Shown here in pieces: positions 16,413 through 28,431 of a stretch of 54,853 bases of DNA. Position numbers and translations under genes: made by a program. The notes beneath the pieces were generated by a model, which made no database searches, was not told the origin of the DNA, and saw only the letters and a program-made list of their open reading frames with translations. Positions within the stretch are counted from its first letter, which is position 1. The number at the start of each line of letters is the position of its first letter. The DNA is from Streptomyces sp. SID13726 (lineage in GTDB: Bacteria > Actinomycetota > Actinomycetes > Streptomycetales > Streptomycetaceae), in assembly GCF_010548375.1 (NCBI RefSeq), contig NZ_JAAGLY010000039.1:1-54853 (forward strand), read 5' to 3'.

Positions 16413-19400
16413 TTATGAGTGCTGGCGCAGCAGTGTCCTCATGGTGCGCATCGCCACCGACAGGTTGGCGAGGTCGAAGGCGTCCGAGCCCTGGATCTCC
16501 TCCAGGGTGGTGCGGGCCCGGCTGAGGATGGGGGCGTTCTTCTCCTCCCAGGCCTTGAAGCGCTGTTCGGGGGTGGAGGTGCCGTTGCCGACCGCCAGGA
16601 CGTCGGCGGTGAGGGCGGAGTGGGCCGCGTAGAGGTCCTCGCGGATGGAGGCGCGGGCCATGGACTGCCAGCGGTCGGCGCGGGGGAGCTCGATGATGCG
16701 GTCCATGAGCTGGGTGATGTGGAGGCGGTCGGCGAGGTCGTAGTAGACCTCGGCGACGTCCATCGGGTCGCGGCCCATGCGGTCGGCGACCGAGACGATG
16801 TCCAGCGTCGGGAAGGCGGAGGAGAACCCGGCCACGCGGGTGGCGAGTTCGTCGGGGACGCCGGCGGCGGTCAGTTCGTCGTAGATCTTCTGGTACCACT
16901 CCAGGTCGGCGCCCCGCAGCAGCTTCGGCAGCTGCGACCAGACCAGTTCGACGCGGTCGCCGAAGAACTCGATGGTCTCGGCGAGTTGGAGCGGCTGCGG
17001 CCGGTTGTTGAGCAGCCAGCGGGTGCCGCGCTCGACCAGTCGGCGCGAGTGGAGCCGGATGCGGGTCTGTACGGCGGCCTCGACCTGGTTGTCGAGGGAC
17101 TCGACGCCGTCCCACACGGTGGCCGCGCGGAAGATGGTGCGGGCCACGGTCTGCGCGCGGACGATCTCCTCCAGGGAGGCGCCGGTCTCCTCGCGCAGGC
17201 GGTGGAGGTAGGTCGTACCGCCGGTGTTGACGGTGTCGTTGACCAGGACGGTCGTGGTGATCTCGCGGTGCAGCGGGTGGCTGTCGATGCGGTCGGCGAA
17301 CTGTTCGCGCAGTGCGGCGGGGAAGTACGCGTGCAGCAGGTTGCGCAGGTAGGGGTCGTCGGGCAGGGAGGTCTGGAGGAGTTCGTCGGCGACCGTGATC
17401 TTCGTGTACGCCAGCAGGACGGCGGTCTCCGGGCCGGTCAACCCCTGTGCGGCGCCGAGGCGTTCGCGGATCTGGCGGTCGGTGGGCAGGAACTCCAGGG
17501 CCCGGTCGAGGTGGCCCGCGCGCACCAGGTGGCGCATGAAGCGCTGCTGGGCGTGGAGCATGTCCTTGGACTGGGCGAGCGCGTTGGCGATGGCGGTGTT
17601 CTGCGCGTAGTTGTTGCGCAGGACGAGGCGGCCGACCTCGTCGGTCATCTGGGCGAGCAGCTTGTTGCGCTGCTTGACGGTCATGTCGCCTTCGGTGACC
17701 AGGCCGTTGAGCAGGATCTTGATGTTCACCTCGTGGTCGGAGGTGTCCACGCCCGCGCTGTTGTCGATGGCGTCGGTGTTGATCTTGCCGCCGTGCAGCG
17801 CGAACTCGATCCGGCCGAGCTGGGTCAGGCCGAGGTTGCCGCCCTCGCCGACAACCTTGACGCGCAGGTCGGCGCCGTCGACGCGGATCGGGTCGTTGGC
17901 CTTGTCGCCGACGTCGGCGTGGGTCTCCGTCGACGCCTTCACGTACGTGCCGATGCCGCCGTTCCACAGCAGGTCGACCGGTGCCTGGAGGATCGCCTTC
18001 ATCAGGTCGGCCGGGGTCATCTTGGCGACCTTGTCCTCGATGCCGAGGGCCTCGCGGATGTGGGCGTTGACGGGGATGGACTTGGCACTGCGGGGGAAGA
18101 TCCCGCCGCCCGCCGAGATCAGCTCGGTGTTGTAGTCGGCCCAGCTGGAGCGCGGGAGGTCGAAGATGCGGCGGCGCTCGGCGTAGGAGGTGGCCGCGTC
18201 GGGCTTCGGGTCGATGAAGATGTGCCGGTGGTCGAAGGCGGCGACGAGGCGGATGTGCTCGCTGAGCAGCATGCCGTTGCCGAACACGTCGCCTGACATG
18301 TCGCCGATGCCGACGACGGTGAAGTCCTCGGACTGGGTGTCGAGGTCCAGTTCGCGGAAGTGCCGCTTGACGGACTCCCAGGCACCGCGCGCGGTGATGC
18401 CCATGCCCTTGTGGTCGTAGCCGGCCGAGCCGCCGGAGGCGAAGGCGTCGCCGAGCCAGAAGTTGTACGACTCCGCGACCCCGTTGGCGATGTCGGAGAA
18501 GGTGGCGGTGCCCTTGTCGGCGGCGACGACCAGGTAGGTGTCGTCCTCGTCGTGCCGTACGACGTCGGCGGGCGGGACCACTTCGCCGGCGACCATGTTG
18601 TCGGTGATGTCGAGGAGCGCCGAGATGAACGTCTTGTAGCTGCCGATGCCTTCGGCGAGCCACGCGTCCCGGTCCACGCTGGGGTCGGGCAGCTGCTTGG
18701 CGACGAAGCCGCCCTTGGCGCCGACGGGCACGATGACGGTGTTCTTGACCATCTGCGCCTTGACCAGGCCGAGGATCTCGGTGCGGAAGTCCTCGCGCCG
18801 GTCGGACCAGCGCAGGCCGCCTCGGGCGACCTTGCCGAAGCGCAGGTGGACGCCTTCGACGCGCGGGGAGTAGACCCAGATCTCGAACGCCGGGCGCGGG
18901 GCCGGGAGGTCGGGGATGGCCTGCGGGTCGAACTTCATGGAGACGTAGTCGTGCGGCTTGCCGCCCTCGGCCTCCTGGAAGAAGTTGGTGCGCAGGGTCG
19001 CCTTGATGACGGTGAGGAAGGACCGGAGGATACGGTCCTCGTCGAGGCTGGCCACCTGGTCGAGGGCCGCGTCGAGTTCTTCCAGGAGGGCGTCGACGAG
19101 TTCGTGTCCGGCGCGCTGCCGGTCGGGCGACATCCGCGCCTCGAACAGGGAGACGAGCAGCCGGGTGGTGTGGACGTTGTTGCGGAGGGTGTCCTCCATG
19201 TAGTCCTGGCTGAAGGTGGAGCCCGCCTGACGCAGGTACTTGGCGTATGCGCGCAGCACGGTGGCCTGCCGCCAGCTCAGGCCGGCGCTCAAAACGAGGG
19301 CGTTGAAGCCGTCGTTCTCGGCCTTGCCGGTCCAGGTGGCGGCGAAGGCCTCCTGGAAGCGCTCTCGGCCGTCGTCGCCGAGGTAGTCGCCGCTGCCGTT

Positions 19401-21371
19401 CTGCGACTTGGGCATGCGCAGGCCGAAGTCGTAGATCCAGGCGATGCTGCGGTCGGAGCAGCGCAGTTCGTAGGGCCGCTCGTCCGTGACCTCGACACCG
19501 AGCCGGCTGAGCACCGGGAGCACCGCGGACAGGGAGATGGCGTCGCCCTTGCGGTAGATCTTGAAGCGGCGCTCCTCGGGGGCGGCGCCGACGGGTTCGT
19601 ACAGGCTCAGTGCGAAGTCGTTGCCCTCGGCCTCGGTGAGCTTTTCGAGGTGGACGAGGTCGGCGACCGCGGAGCGCGGGGTGTGGTCGGCCTTGTAGCC
19701 CTCGGGGAAGGCGGTGCCGTAGCGGCGGGACAGTTCGGCGGCGCGTTCCTCGCCGAGTTCGGCGTTGAGCGCCTCGGTCCAGCCGTCGGCCCAGGAGCGG
19801 GCGGCCTCGACGAGGCGGGCCTCGATGCGCTCCTTGTCGCTGTCGCTGAGCTGCGGCAGCTCGGTGCCCTGCGGGACGCGGACCACGAAGTGCAGCCGGG
19901 ACAGGATGGATTCGGTGTTCCAGGCGGTGAAGTCGACGCTGGTGCCGTCGAGTTCTTCCTTCAGGATGTCGATGATCCTGAGGCGGACGCCGGTGGTGTA
20001 GCGGTCGCGGGGCAGGTAGACGAGGGCCGAGTAGTAGCGGCCGTACTCGTCCTGGCGCAGGTAGAGGCGCAGCCGGCGCCGCTCCTGGAGGTACAGGACG
20101 GAGGTGGCGATGGACTCGAGCTCGTCGGGCGGGGTCTGGAAGAGCTCGTCGCGCGGGTAGGTCTCCAGGATCTGGAGGAGGTCGCGTCCGTCGTGGCTGT
20201 TGGGCGAGAACCCGGCGCGCTCCAGCACTTCGTCGACCTTGCGGCGGATGACCGGAACCCGGCGCACCGATTCGGTGTAGGCGGCGGAGGAGAATAGGCC
20301 GAGGAAGCGGCGCTCGCCGACGACGTTGCCGTCCGCGTCGAACTTCTTCACGCCGATGTAGTCGAGGTACGACGGCCGGTGCACGGTCGCCCGGCTGTTG
20401 GCCTTGGTCAGCACGAGGAGCTTGTGCTCGCGGGCCTTGGCGCGCGCGTCGGCGGGCAGCCGCTCGAAGGACGGGCTGACCGGGTGGCCCTCCTCGCCCT
20501 CGTGGTGCGGGTCGGAGCGCAGGATGCCGAGGCCGGTGCCGGGGACGGCGGCGAGGGAGTCGTCCTCGCGGAGCTGGTACTCGCGGTAGCCGAGGAAGGT
20601 GAAGTGATCGGCGGCGAGCCAGCGCAGCAGCTCGCGGGCCTCCTCGATCTCCATGTCGCGCAGATCGGTGGCGACGGGTTCGGCGGGCAGTTCGTCGGCC
20701 ATGCGCAGGGCCGCGTCCCGCATCTTCTCCCAGTCCTCGACGGCCTCGCGGACGTCGGACAGGACGCGCAGCAGGTCGGCGGTGATCTGCTTCAGGTCGG
20801 AGCGGTCGGTCTCGCGGTCGATCTCGACGTGGATCCAGGACTCGGTGTGCGCGTCGTGCGGGAGGTCACCGGCGGCGGGCGGGGTGGTGAGGACCTCGAT
20901 CAGCTTGCCGGTGAGGTCTCGGCGCACGATGACCTGGGGGTGGATGACGACATGGATGCCGCGTCCCTGCCGGGTCAGTTCGTTGGTGACGGAGTCGACG
21001 AGGAAGGGCATGTCGTCGGTGACCACCTCGACGACCGAGTGGGTGCACGTCCACCCGTTCTCCTCGACGGTGGGCGTGTGGACCCGCACGTTGGCCGTGC
21101 CCTGGGGGCGGGTCTCGCCGAGCCGGAAGTGGGAGAGCGCGGCGCCGTAGACGTCGACCGGGTCGCGGCCGGCGAGGTCTTCCGGGGCGGTGTGCAGGTA
21201 GTAGCGCTGGAGGAACGCGAGTACGGTCTCGCCGTCCGGGGTGTCCGGGGTGCGGGGGGTGTCCTCGTCGGTGGTCCCGGTCGGTAGGTGTCCCCCGACC
21301 GGACTGTTCTCAGCTACCCGGGCGGCCCTCTCGAGCAGCTCGGCCTTGGCTTCGTCCAGCTTGGTCTGCAT
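16413..21371 (-). CDS. gdh: NAD-specific glutamate dehydrogenase, large (180-kDa class)
   Basis: 1652 residues, the expected size of this class, which was first recognised in Streptomyces. It converts glutamate to 2-oxoglutarate and ammonium with NAD+, mainly catabolic. The start ATG 21371 has AGGAG/AGAGGA upstream. The long N-terminal part carries ACT-like regulatory segments. The catalytic core lies about residues 800-1250: GGLRWSDRREDFRTEILGLV, VPVGAKGGFVAKQLPD, then VGIGDMSGDVFGNGMLLSEH (nucleotide fold) and WNGGIGTYVKAS. No neighbour is obviously co-transcribed. Large allosteric enzymes of this class respond to amino acids, but effectors cannot be read here. Confidence 0.96.
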   Translation of the reverse strand: MQTKLDEAKAELLERAARVAENSPVGGHLPTGTTDEDTPRTPDTPDGETVLAFLQRYYLHTAPEDLAGRDPVDVYGAALSHFRLGETRPQGTANVRVHTPTVEENGWTCTHSVVEVVTDDMPFLVDSVTNELTRQGRGIHVVIHPQVIVRRDLTGKLIEVLTTPPAAGDLPHDAHTESWIHVEIDRETDRSDLKQITADLLRVLSDVREAVEDWEKMRDAALRMADELPAEPVATDLRDMEIEEARELLRWLAADHFTFLGYREYQLREDDSLAAVPGTGLGILRSDPHHEGEEGHPVSPSFERLPADARAKAREHKLLVLTKANSRATVHRPSYLDYIGVKKFDADGNVVGERRFLGLFSSAAYTESVRRVPVIRRKVDEVLERAGFSPNSHDGRDLLQILETYPRDELFQTPPDELESIATSVLYLQERRRLRLYLRQDEYGRYYSALVYLPRDRYTTGVRLRIIDILKEELDGTSVDFTAWNTESILSRLHFVVRVPQGTELPQLSDSDKERIEARLVEAARSWADGWTEALNAELGEERAAELSRRYGTAFPEGYKADHTPRSAVADLVHLEKLTEAEGNDFALSLYEPVGAAPEERRFKIYRKGDAISLSAVLPVLSRLGVEVTDERPYELRCSDRSIAWIYDFGLRMPKSQNGSGDYLGDDGRERFQEAFAATWTGKAENDGFNALVLSAGLSWRQATVLRAYAKYLRQAGSTFSQDYMEDTLRNNVHTTRLLVSLFEARMSPDRQRAGHELVDALLEELDAALDQVASLDEDRILRSFLTVIKATLRTNFFQEAEGGKPHDYVSMKFDPQAIPDLPAPRPAFEIWVYSPRVEGVHLRFGKVARGGLRWSDRREDFRTEILGLVKAQMVKNTVIVPVGAKGGFVAKQLPDPSVDRDAWLAEGIGSYKTFISALLDITDNMVAGEVVPPADVVRHDEDDTYLVVAADKGTATFSDIANGVAESYNFWLGDAFASGGSAGYDHKGMGITARGAWESVKRHFRELDLDTQSEDFTVVGIGDMSGDVFGNGMLLSEHIRLVAAFDHRHIFIDPKPDAATSYAERRRIFDLPRSSWADYNTELISAGGGIFPRSAKSIPVNAHIREALGIEDKVAKMTPADLMKAILQAPVDLLWNGGIGTYVKASTETHADVGDKANDPIRVDGADLRVKVVGEGGNLGLTQLGRIEFALHGGKINTDAIDNSAGVDTSDHEVNIKILLNGLVTEGDMTVKQRNKLLAQMTDEVGRLVLRNNYAQNTAIANALAQSKDMLHAQQRFMRHLVRAGHLDRALEFLPTDRQIRERLGAAQGLTGPETAVLLAYTKITVADELLQTSLPDDPYLRNLLHAYFPAALREQFADRIDSHPLHREITTTVLVNDTVNTGGTTYLHRLREETGASLEEIVRAQTVARTIFRAATVWDGVESLDNQVEAAVQTRIRLHSRRLVERGTRWLLNNRPQPLQLAETIEFFGDRVELVWSQLPKLLRGADLEWYQKIYDELTAAGVPDELATRVAGFSSAFPTLDIVSVADRMGRDPMDVAEVYYDLADRLHITQLMDRIIELPRADRWQSMARASIREDLYAAHSALTADVLAVGNGTSTPEQRFKAWEEKNAPILSRARTTLEEIQGSDAFDLANLSVAMRTMRTLLRQHS

Positions 21372-22003
21372 TGTCCTCTGACTCCTGTCGCGCGCCGTTG
21401 CGTGACGTAGAAGGAAGTACGGCCTCTCCCCCTGCGGCTCGACGCCACGGCCCGGGGTCTCCGGTCTGCTCCGACGCTATGCCGCAAGGTGAGATGGGCG
21501 GGTGGATATGAGCCACATTTGAGCTGTACGGCAGGTGTGACACTGCTCTCTGCCGTGCTGGTGACGAGGGTGTGTGTGGCGTCATGGGAGCCTCTGTGGC
21601 ACCGTCCCGCCCGCGAGGACCAGCGGCTGCCGCCCGGCCACGGATGTCGTCCGTGCTCACCGGGCGCAGGGCAGGGGCAACAGCACCCCCGCGAACTATC
21701 GCGCTGATCACGCCACAAGGCTATCGCTCCGGACGGGGGGCCCGTCATGAGCCGTATGTGTACAAATCCAGGGGTCGAAGTTTGACAGTCTGCACAGCGG
21801 CGCAACGGACGAAACCGTCGTAACGCGACAGGCCGTCCGGTCAGCCGCACCCGGGTCGTCCCACCGACCGCCGCCTGGGCTCGTTCGGCCCGCCCGGCCC
21901 GCCCGGCCCTCCTCGCGGCCGGCTTCCGCACCGGTCGTCCCGGCATGTTCTCGATGATGCACACCCCCTTGGCAAGGCCGTTCCCTGGATGCACGTTGCC
22001 GAC
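21372..22003. other. Divergent non-coding region between gdh and the DJ-1/PfpI gene
   Basis: About 630 bp with no convincing gene. Next to gdh is its ribosome-binding site. TTGACA at 21782-21787 resembles a -35 but has no good -10. One copy of a GGACGAAACCGT-like sequence (about 21809-21820) resembles the degenerate member of the tetR operator array. A GC-rich CCCGGCC repeat lies near 21890-21912. No strong hairpin was found. Confidence 0.5.
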
Positions 22004-22570
22004 ATGACAGCCAAAATCCTGATCGTCACCGGTGACGCGGCGGAGTCGCTGGAGGTGCTGTACCCCTACCAGCGCCTCCGCGAGGAGGGCTACGAGGTCC
22101 ATGTCGCGGCCCCTTCCCGCAAGCAGCTCCGGTTCGTCGTCCACGACTTCGAACCCGGCTTCGACACCTACACGGAGAAGCCCGGCTACACCTGGCCCGC
22201 CGACCTGGCCTTCGCCGAGGTCGATCCCGGTCAGTACGCCGCCCTCGTCGTCCCCGGCGGCCGGGCGCCCGAGTATCTGCGCAACGACCCCGAGCTCCGC
22301 AAGATCCTCAAGTCCTTCTTCGACGCCGACAAGCCGGTCGCCCAGATCTGCCACGGGCCCCTGCTCACCGCCGCGATCGACGGACTGCGCGGTCGCCGCG
22401 TCACCGCCTATCCGGCCCTGGAGCCCGACATGCAGTCCGCGGGCGCCGCCTTCCAGGACGCCGAGGTGGTGGTCGACGGCACGCTGGTCTCCTCCCGGGC
22501 CTGGCCGGACCACCCGGGCTGGATGCGGGAGTTCCTGACGGTGCTCAGGGCGAAGGCGCCGGTGACGTAG
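22004..22570 (+). CDS. DJ-1/PfpI family protein (class I glutamine amidotransferase fold)
   Basis: 188 residues from ATG 22004; an ATG at 21989 in the same frame would add five residues, and neither has a clear ribosome-binding site. The fold begins ILIVTGDAAESLEVLYPYQRL. The nucleophile elbow is AQICHGPLL, with Cys in the usual place and His next to it. The oligomer-forming Glu and the loop VVPGGRAPEYLRND also match. The family includes deglycases, chaperones and intracellular proteases, and sequence alone does not choose among them. It stands alone between divergent gdh and a convergent HAD gene. Confidence 0.88.
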   Translation: MTAKILIVTGDAAESLEVLYPYQRLREEGYEVHVAAPSRKQLRFVVHDFEPGFDTYTEKPGYTWPADLAFAEVDPGQYAALVVPGGRAPEYLRNDPELRKILKSFFDADKPVAQICHGPLLTAAIDGLRGRRVTAYPALEPDMQSAGAAFQDAEVVVDGTLVSSRAWPDHPGWMREFLTVLRAKAPVT

Positions 22571-22591
22571 CGCGGCGGTGGTGTCCGGGCG

Positions 22592-22740
22592 GGCGCGCGG
22601 TGCCTGGAAAGGCGCGCGGTGCCTGGAAGCGCCGCGCGGTGTCGTTCGGCTGCGGGCCGGTGGGGGCCGATCGCGCAGTTCCCCGCGCCCCCGCAGTGCC
22701 CCGTGGCACCCGCACCCGCACCCGCACCCGCACCCGCACC
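22592..22740. repeat. Clustered short repeats between the DJ-1 and HAD genes
   Basis: Three elements abut. An 18-bp direct repeat GGCGCGCGGTGCCTGGAA occurs at 22592-22609 and 22611-22628. A GC-rich block at about 22648-22690 (CTGCGGGCCGGTGGGGGC, then CGCGCAGTTCCCCGCGCCC) looks like a sequence I recall as dispersed between Streptomyces genes. A CACCCG hexamer is repeated about five times at 22707-22740. It lies between convergent genes. Confidence 0.6.
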
Positions 22741-22750
22741 AGGCGACCCA

Positions 22751-23416
22751 CTACGCCGCTATTCGCTCGGCCTCCGCGACCGCCTCCGCGAGGGTGTCCA
22801 CCACCGGCACCCCCACCCCCTCAAGGCTGGCGCGCCCATGCGACCCGCCGGTGTAGAGCACGGCCCGCGCCCCCACCCGCATCGCCGCCACCGCGTCGTC
22901 CGCGGCGTCCCCGATCACCACGGTCCGAGCGGCGTCCACTCCCGCGAGTGCCGCGAGGTGCCGCTCCATGTGTTCCGCCTTGCTCCCGCCGGACGGCCCG
23001 GTCCGCCCGTCCACCCGCAGGAAGTGCGCCTCGATCCCGAACCCCCGGACCAACGGCACCAGTTCGTCGTGCACGTACATGCTGAGGATCGACTGGCTGC
23101 GCCCCGCCGACCGCCACCCGGCGAGCAGTTCCTCCGCCCCGGCGGTCAGCCCGCACCCCACCCGGTGCTCGGTGTAGTACCGGTGGAAGGTCTCGTCCAT
23201 GACCTCCCACTCGGCATCGGTGGGCAGCCGCCCGAGCAGCCGCTCGTAGAACTTCGGCACCGGCACGCAGTACAGCGCCCGGTACCGCTCCATCGTGATC
23301 GGCGCGAGCCCCAGCTCGGCGAACGCCGCGTTCGTCGCCCCGATGATCGCGTCGTTGTCGTGGAACAGCGTGCCGTTCCAGTCCCAGACGATGTGCGCCC
23401 CTGTCAGCTTCCCCAT
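22751..23416 (-). CDS. HAD-superfamily hydrolase
   Basis: 221 residues, starting at MGKLTGAHIVWDWNGTLFHD. A longer in-frame extension exists, but this start places the nucleophile motif near residue 12 as is usual. Motif I is DWNGT, with Asn where the second Asp is common, so a phosphatase role is uncertain. Motif IV reads VIGDAADDAVAAMRVGA, with the acidic Mg-binding pair. The cap between them (helical, about 16-90) resembles phosphoglycolate phosphatase-like enzymes. Substrate unknown. It is convergent with the DJ-1 gene and 77 bp downstream of the DUF6912-like gene on the same strand. Confidence 0.82.
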   Translation of the reverse strand: MGKLTGAHIVWDWNGTLFHDNDAIIGATNAAFAELGLAPITMERYRALYCVPVPKFYERLLGRLPTDAEWEVMDETFHRYYTEHRVGCGLTAGAEELLAGWRSAGRSQSILSMYVHDELVPLVRGFGIEAHFLRVDGRTGPSGGSKAEHMERHLAALAGVDAARTVVIGDAADDAVAAMRVGARAVLYTGGSHGRASLEGVGVPVVDTLAEAVAEAERIAA

Positions 23417-23493
23417 GCCAAAAAAGTACCCGCCCCCACTGACAATCAAGAGAACACCAGGTCACAGCGGGTGAAGCCGGTGGGGCAGGGCAC

Positions 23494-24009
23494 TCAGCCC
23501 CCGAGTCCCACGAGGTTCGGGATCTCCTGTGTCGCGTACCACAGCAGTTCGTGGTCCTCGGCGCCGTCCACGACGAACTGCGCGTCGTCGTCCCCGCCGT
23601 CCGCCGCCTCCAGCGCGCCGACGGCGGCGGTGACGTCCTCCTCGGCGTCGTCCGAGTCGACGTGCACGGCGGCGGCCTTGGCCAGCTTCACCGTCCCGTC
23701 GACCCGCACCTCGCCGAGCGCCGCGGGGTCGAGTGCCCGGTCGGGATCGGCGACCGCCGACCCGTCGGCCACGTCGACGGCGACCACGACCCGGCGCCGC
23801 ACGGCCCCGCCGTCCGCCGCGAGCAGCCGCAGCGAGCCCTGCGCGGCCCGGTTCAGCGCCGCGTACTCCAGCTCCTCGATGTCGTCGGAGACGTACCACT
23901 CGCGCAGGCCGGGGGTGACGGCGTAGGCGAGGAGCGGTCCGGCCTCCAGCTCACCCGTCTTGTACGCCTCGGCGAGACCGGAGAGGGTCAGGGGGACGTA
24001 GACGCGCAT
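23494..24009 (-). CDS. DUF6912-like hypothetical protein
   Basis: 171 residues, beginning MRVYVPLTLSGLAEAYKTGE. No catalytic motif, signal peptide or membrane segment is seen. The C-terminal third is acidic (VHVDSDDAEEDV, then ADGGDDDAQFVVDGAEDHEL). I recognise the start as an actinobacterial conserved family (DUF6912, from memory). It may be co-transcribed with the HAD hydrolase downstream. Function unknown. Confidence 0.75.
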   Translation of the reverse strand: MRVYVPLTLSGLAEAYKTGELEAGPLLAYAVTPGLREWYVSDDIEELEYAALNRAAQGSLRLLAADGGAVRRRVVVAVDVADGSAVADPDRALDPAALGEVRVDGTVKLAKAAAVHVDSDDAEEDVTAAVGALEAADGGDDDAQFVVDGAEDHELLWYATQEIPNLVGLGG

Positions 24010-24319
24010 GGCTGGCCGCTTTCGTGGTCGGAGAACGTGATCGGAGAGTCTCCGGGAAGGGCTTCAGGATACGTGCGGGCGTCCCCTTTCGGGTTCCTGC
24101 CCCCACCCCGGGAGGCGTCCACCCGGCGCCGGGAATTCACCCGCCCCGCCCCCTGGAACACGGGCTCCCGTACCCCCGTGGTCACTCTGATAGGTGAACA
24201 TTCCGGGCCCTCCGACCCGGCCCAGCGCTTCCTTGCGGCGGCGGTCCAGGGCCCCGTACAAGATCCCCAACCAAGAAGTTACTGCCCGGTACTTTCCGGG
24301 CGGACAGAACGGGGATCCC
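24010..24319. other. Divergent promoter region upstream of the DUF6912-like and Rv3235-like genes
   Basis: 310 bp with no gene. Next to the minus-strand gene is a repeated TCGGAGA (24038-24044 and 24053-24059). No clear operator or hairpin was found. The 100 bp before the plus-strand start are less GC-rich and probably hold its promoter. Confidence 0.4.
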
Positions 24320-25084
24320 ATGAACAAGGTCATGACCAGGGCCCAGCACCCCTCCGGCGCCCGTCCGCCGGCCCGCCGTGACTCCCGCCGCCCGGGCGGC
24401 ACCCCGCCGCGCACGCCGGGCGGCAGCACGTCCCGCACGGCACCGGGCGACGGCCGCCCGCCGGGCTCCCCCGGCAGCGGCCCCCGCACCCGCACGGGCC
24501 CCGCCGACAGCCGCCCCCAGGGCACCCCTGGCCGCCCCACGCCAGCCCCGGGCAACCGCGACGCCACCGCCCGCAGGACGAGCCTCGACAGCGGCGGTAC
24601 GGCGCCGGGCTCGACCGGCACCCTCACCACCACGCCCGCCTTCAGGGCCGCCCCCGCCGGTACGGCCGTCCTCGACTCGGCTCCGGCACCGCACGCGCCC
24701 CCGGTCGTCCCCACCCAGACCCCGCGCCGCCCCCTGGTCCCGCAGCAGCGCCCCACCGACCTCTTCGCCGACCTCCTCCTGGCCGTCCTGAGCGGCCAGC
24801 GCCCGGTCCACTCGATGCTCCGGCACACCGCGGGCCGTGCCTACGACGAACTCGCCCGGCTCGCCGAACGCGGTCCCCTGCGCGCCCGCGGCACCCGCCC
24901 CGTCGTGCGGGACATCGGCTATTACGTGCCCCGCGCGGGCGCCGTGGAGGCCTTCGCCCGCATCGGCGCAGGCGACCAGCTGCGCGCCATGGCCTTCCGC
25001 CTGGAACAGGGCCAGGACCTCCGCTGGCGCTGCACAGCCGTCGAACTGGGCGGCCCCCGCGCTCCCCGCCCCGACGACGACTGA
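24320..25084 (+). CDS. Rv3235-family protein
   Basis: 254 residues from ATG 24320. The first ~140 residues are a low-complexity, Pro/Arg/Gly/Thr-rich, positively charged tail with no predicted structure. The last ~105 residues form a compact domain (PTDLFADLLLAVLSGQRPVH, RTAGRAYDELARLA, then VRDIGYYVPRAGAVEAFARI, ending with QDLRWRCTAVELG). This matches the family named after M. tuberculosis Rv3235, which lies beside secA1. Convergence with secA here agrees with that conserved linkage. No function is established. Confidence 0.82.
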   Translation: MNKVMTRAQHPSGARPPARRDSRRPGGTPPRTPGGSTSRTAPGDGRPPGSPGSGPRTRTGPADSRPQGTPGRPTPAPGNRDATARRTSLDSGGTAPGSTGTLTTTPAFRAAPAGTAVLDSAPAPHAPPVVPTQTPRRPLVPQQRPTDLFADLLLAVLSGQRPVHSMLRHTAGRAYDELARLAERGPLRARGTRPVVRDIGYYVPRAGAVEAFARIGAGDQLRAMAFRLEQGQDLRWRCTAVELGGPRAPRPDDD

Positions 25085-25120
25085 CAGGCCCCCAGGAAGC
25101 CCCGCACGCCCTCACACGCC

Positions 25121-25156
25121 GAAGGGCCGGGCCACCCTGGGGTGACCCGGCCCTTC
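25121..25156. terminator. Bidirectional hairpin between Rv3235-like gene and secA
   Basis: GAAGGGCCGGG (25121-25131) pairs perfectly with CCCGGCCCTTC (25146-25156). Inside, CACC and GGTG extend the stem past single mismatched bases. It lies between convergent genes, 36 bp past the first stop. Confidence 0.85.
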
Positions 25157-25212
25157 CACTGCTACAAAGCGCCACAGGCGCCGTCACGCCGATCCGGTAC
25201 GACGCCTCGGTC

Positions 25213-25319
25213 GGCGCCGACCGCACCGTACGGTGCCTCGGACAGCGCCGCCGACGATCCGCTACGGCACCACCGGCGCCGTCACCTCGACCGTCACGGC
25301 GCCGACCGCACCGTACGGA
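25213..25319. repeat. Duplicated 21-bp sequence next to the secA stop
   Basis: A 21-bp sequence beginning GGCGCCGACCGCACC and ending GTACGG occurs at 25213-25233 and 25299-25319. The second copy abuts the secA stop codon. The segment also holds two GGCGCCGTCAC copies (25177-25187, 25275-25285). There is no coding potential, and the parts are not evenly spaced. Confidence 0.6.
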
Positions 25320-28160
<2,841 letters not shown>

Positions 28161-28431
28161 GGGGGTTGGTCTCCTTGCCGGTCGGGCCTGGGACGGTCGG
28201 TTTCCATTTGACTTGCTGAGCAACGGCCATCGTATGCGAGGACCCCGCCGCGTCGGGAGGCCTGCCGGGTACGCCGACTGTCAGCTCCTTCAAATCTGTT
28301 TCAAAGGGGACAACGGACGGGGAACACCGATGGTGCCGCGCCCCGCTCACGAATTGCGCGAATTGTGATCACCCGCTCACTCACAGCGAAAATCATGGCG
28401 CCCTCCCCGAACACCTGAGCAGAATCGGCCG

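Noticed and set aside
18360..20297. 645-residue open frame inside gdh on the opposite strand
   Set aside because: Shadow of gdh codon bias; Val/Gly/Glu-rich with no recognisable domain.
21797..21825. Sixth copy of the tetR operator near gdh
   Set aside because: Only GGACGAAACCGT matches; the second half-site is missing, so chance similarity is likely.
22707..22740. Possible CRISPR-like short repeat array
   Set aside because: The units are six bases with no spacers; it is a simple hexamer repeat.
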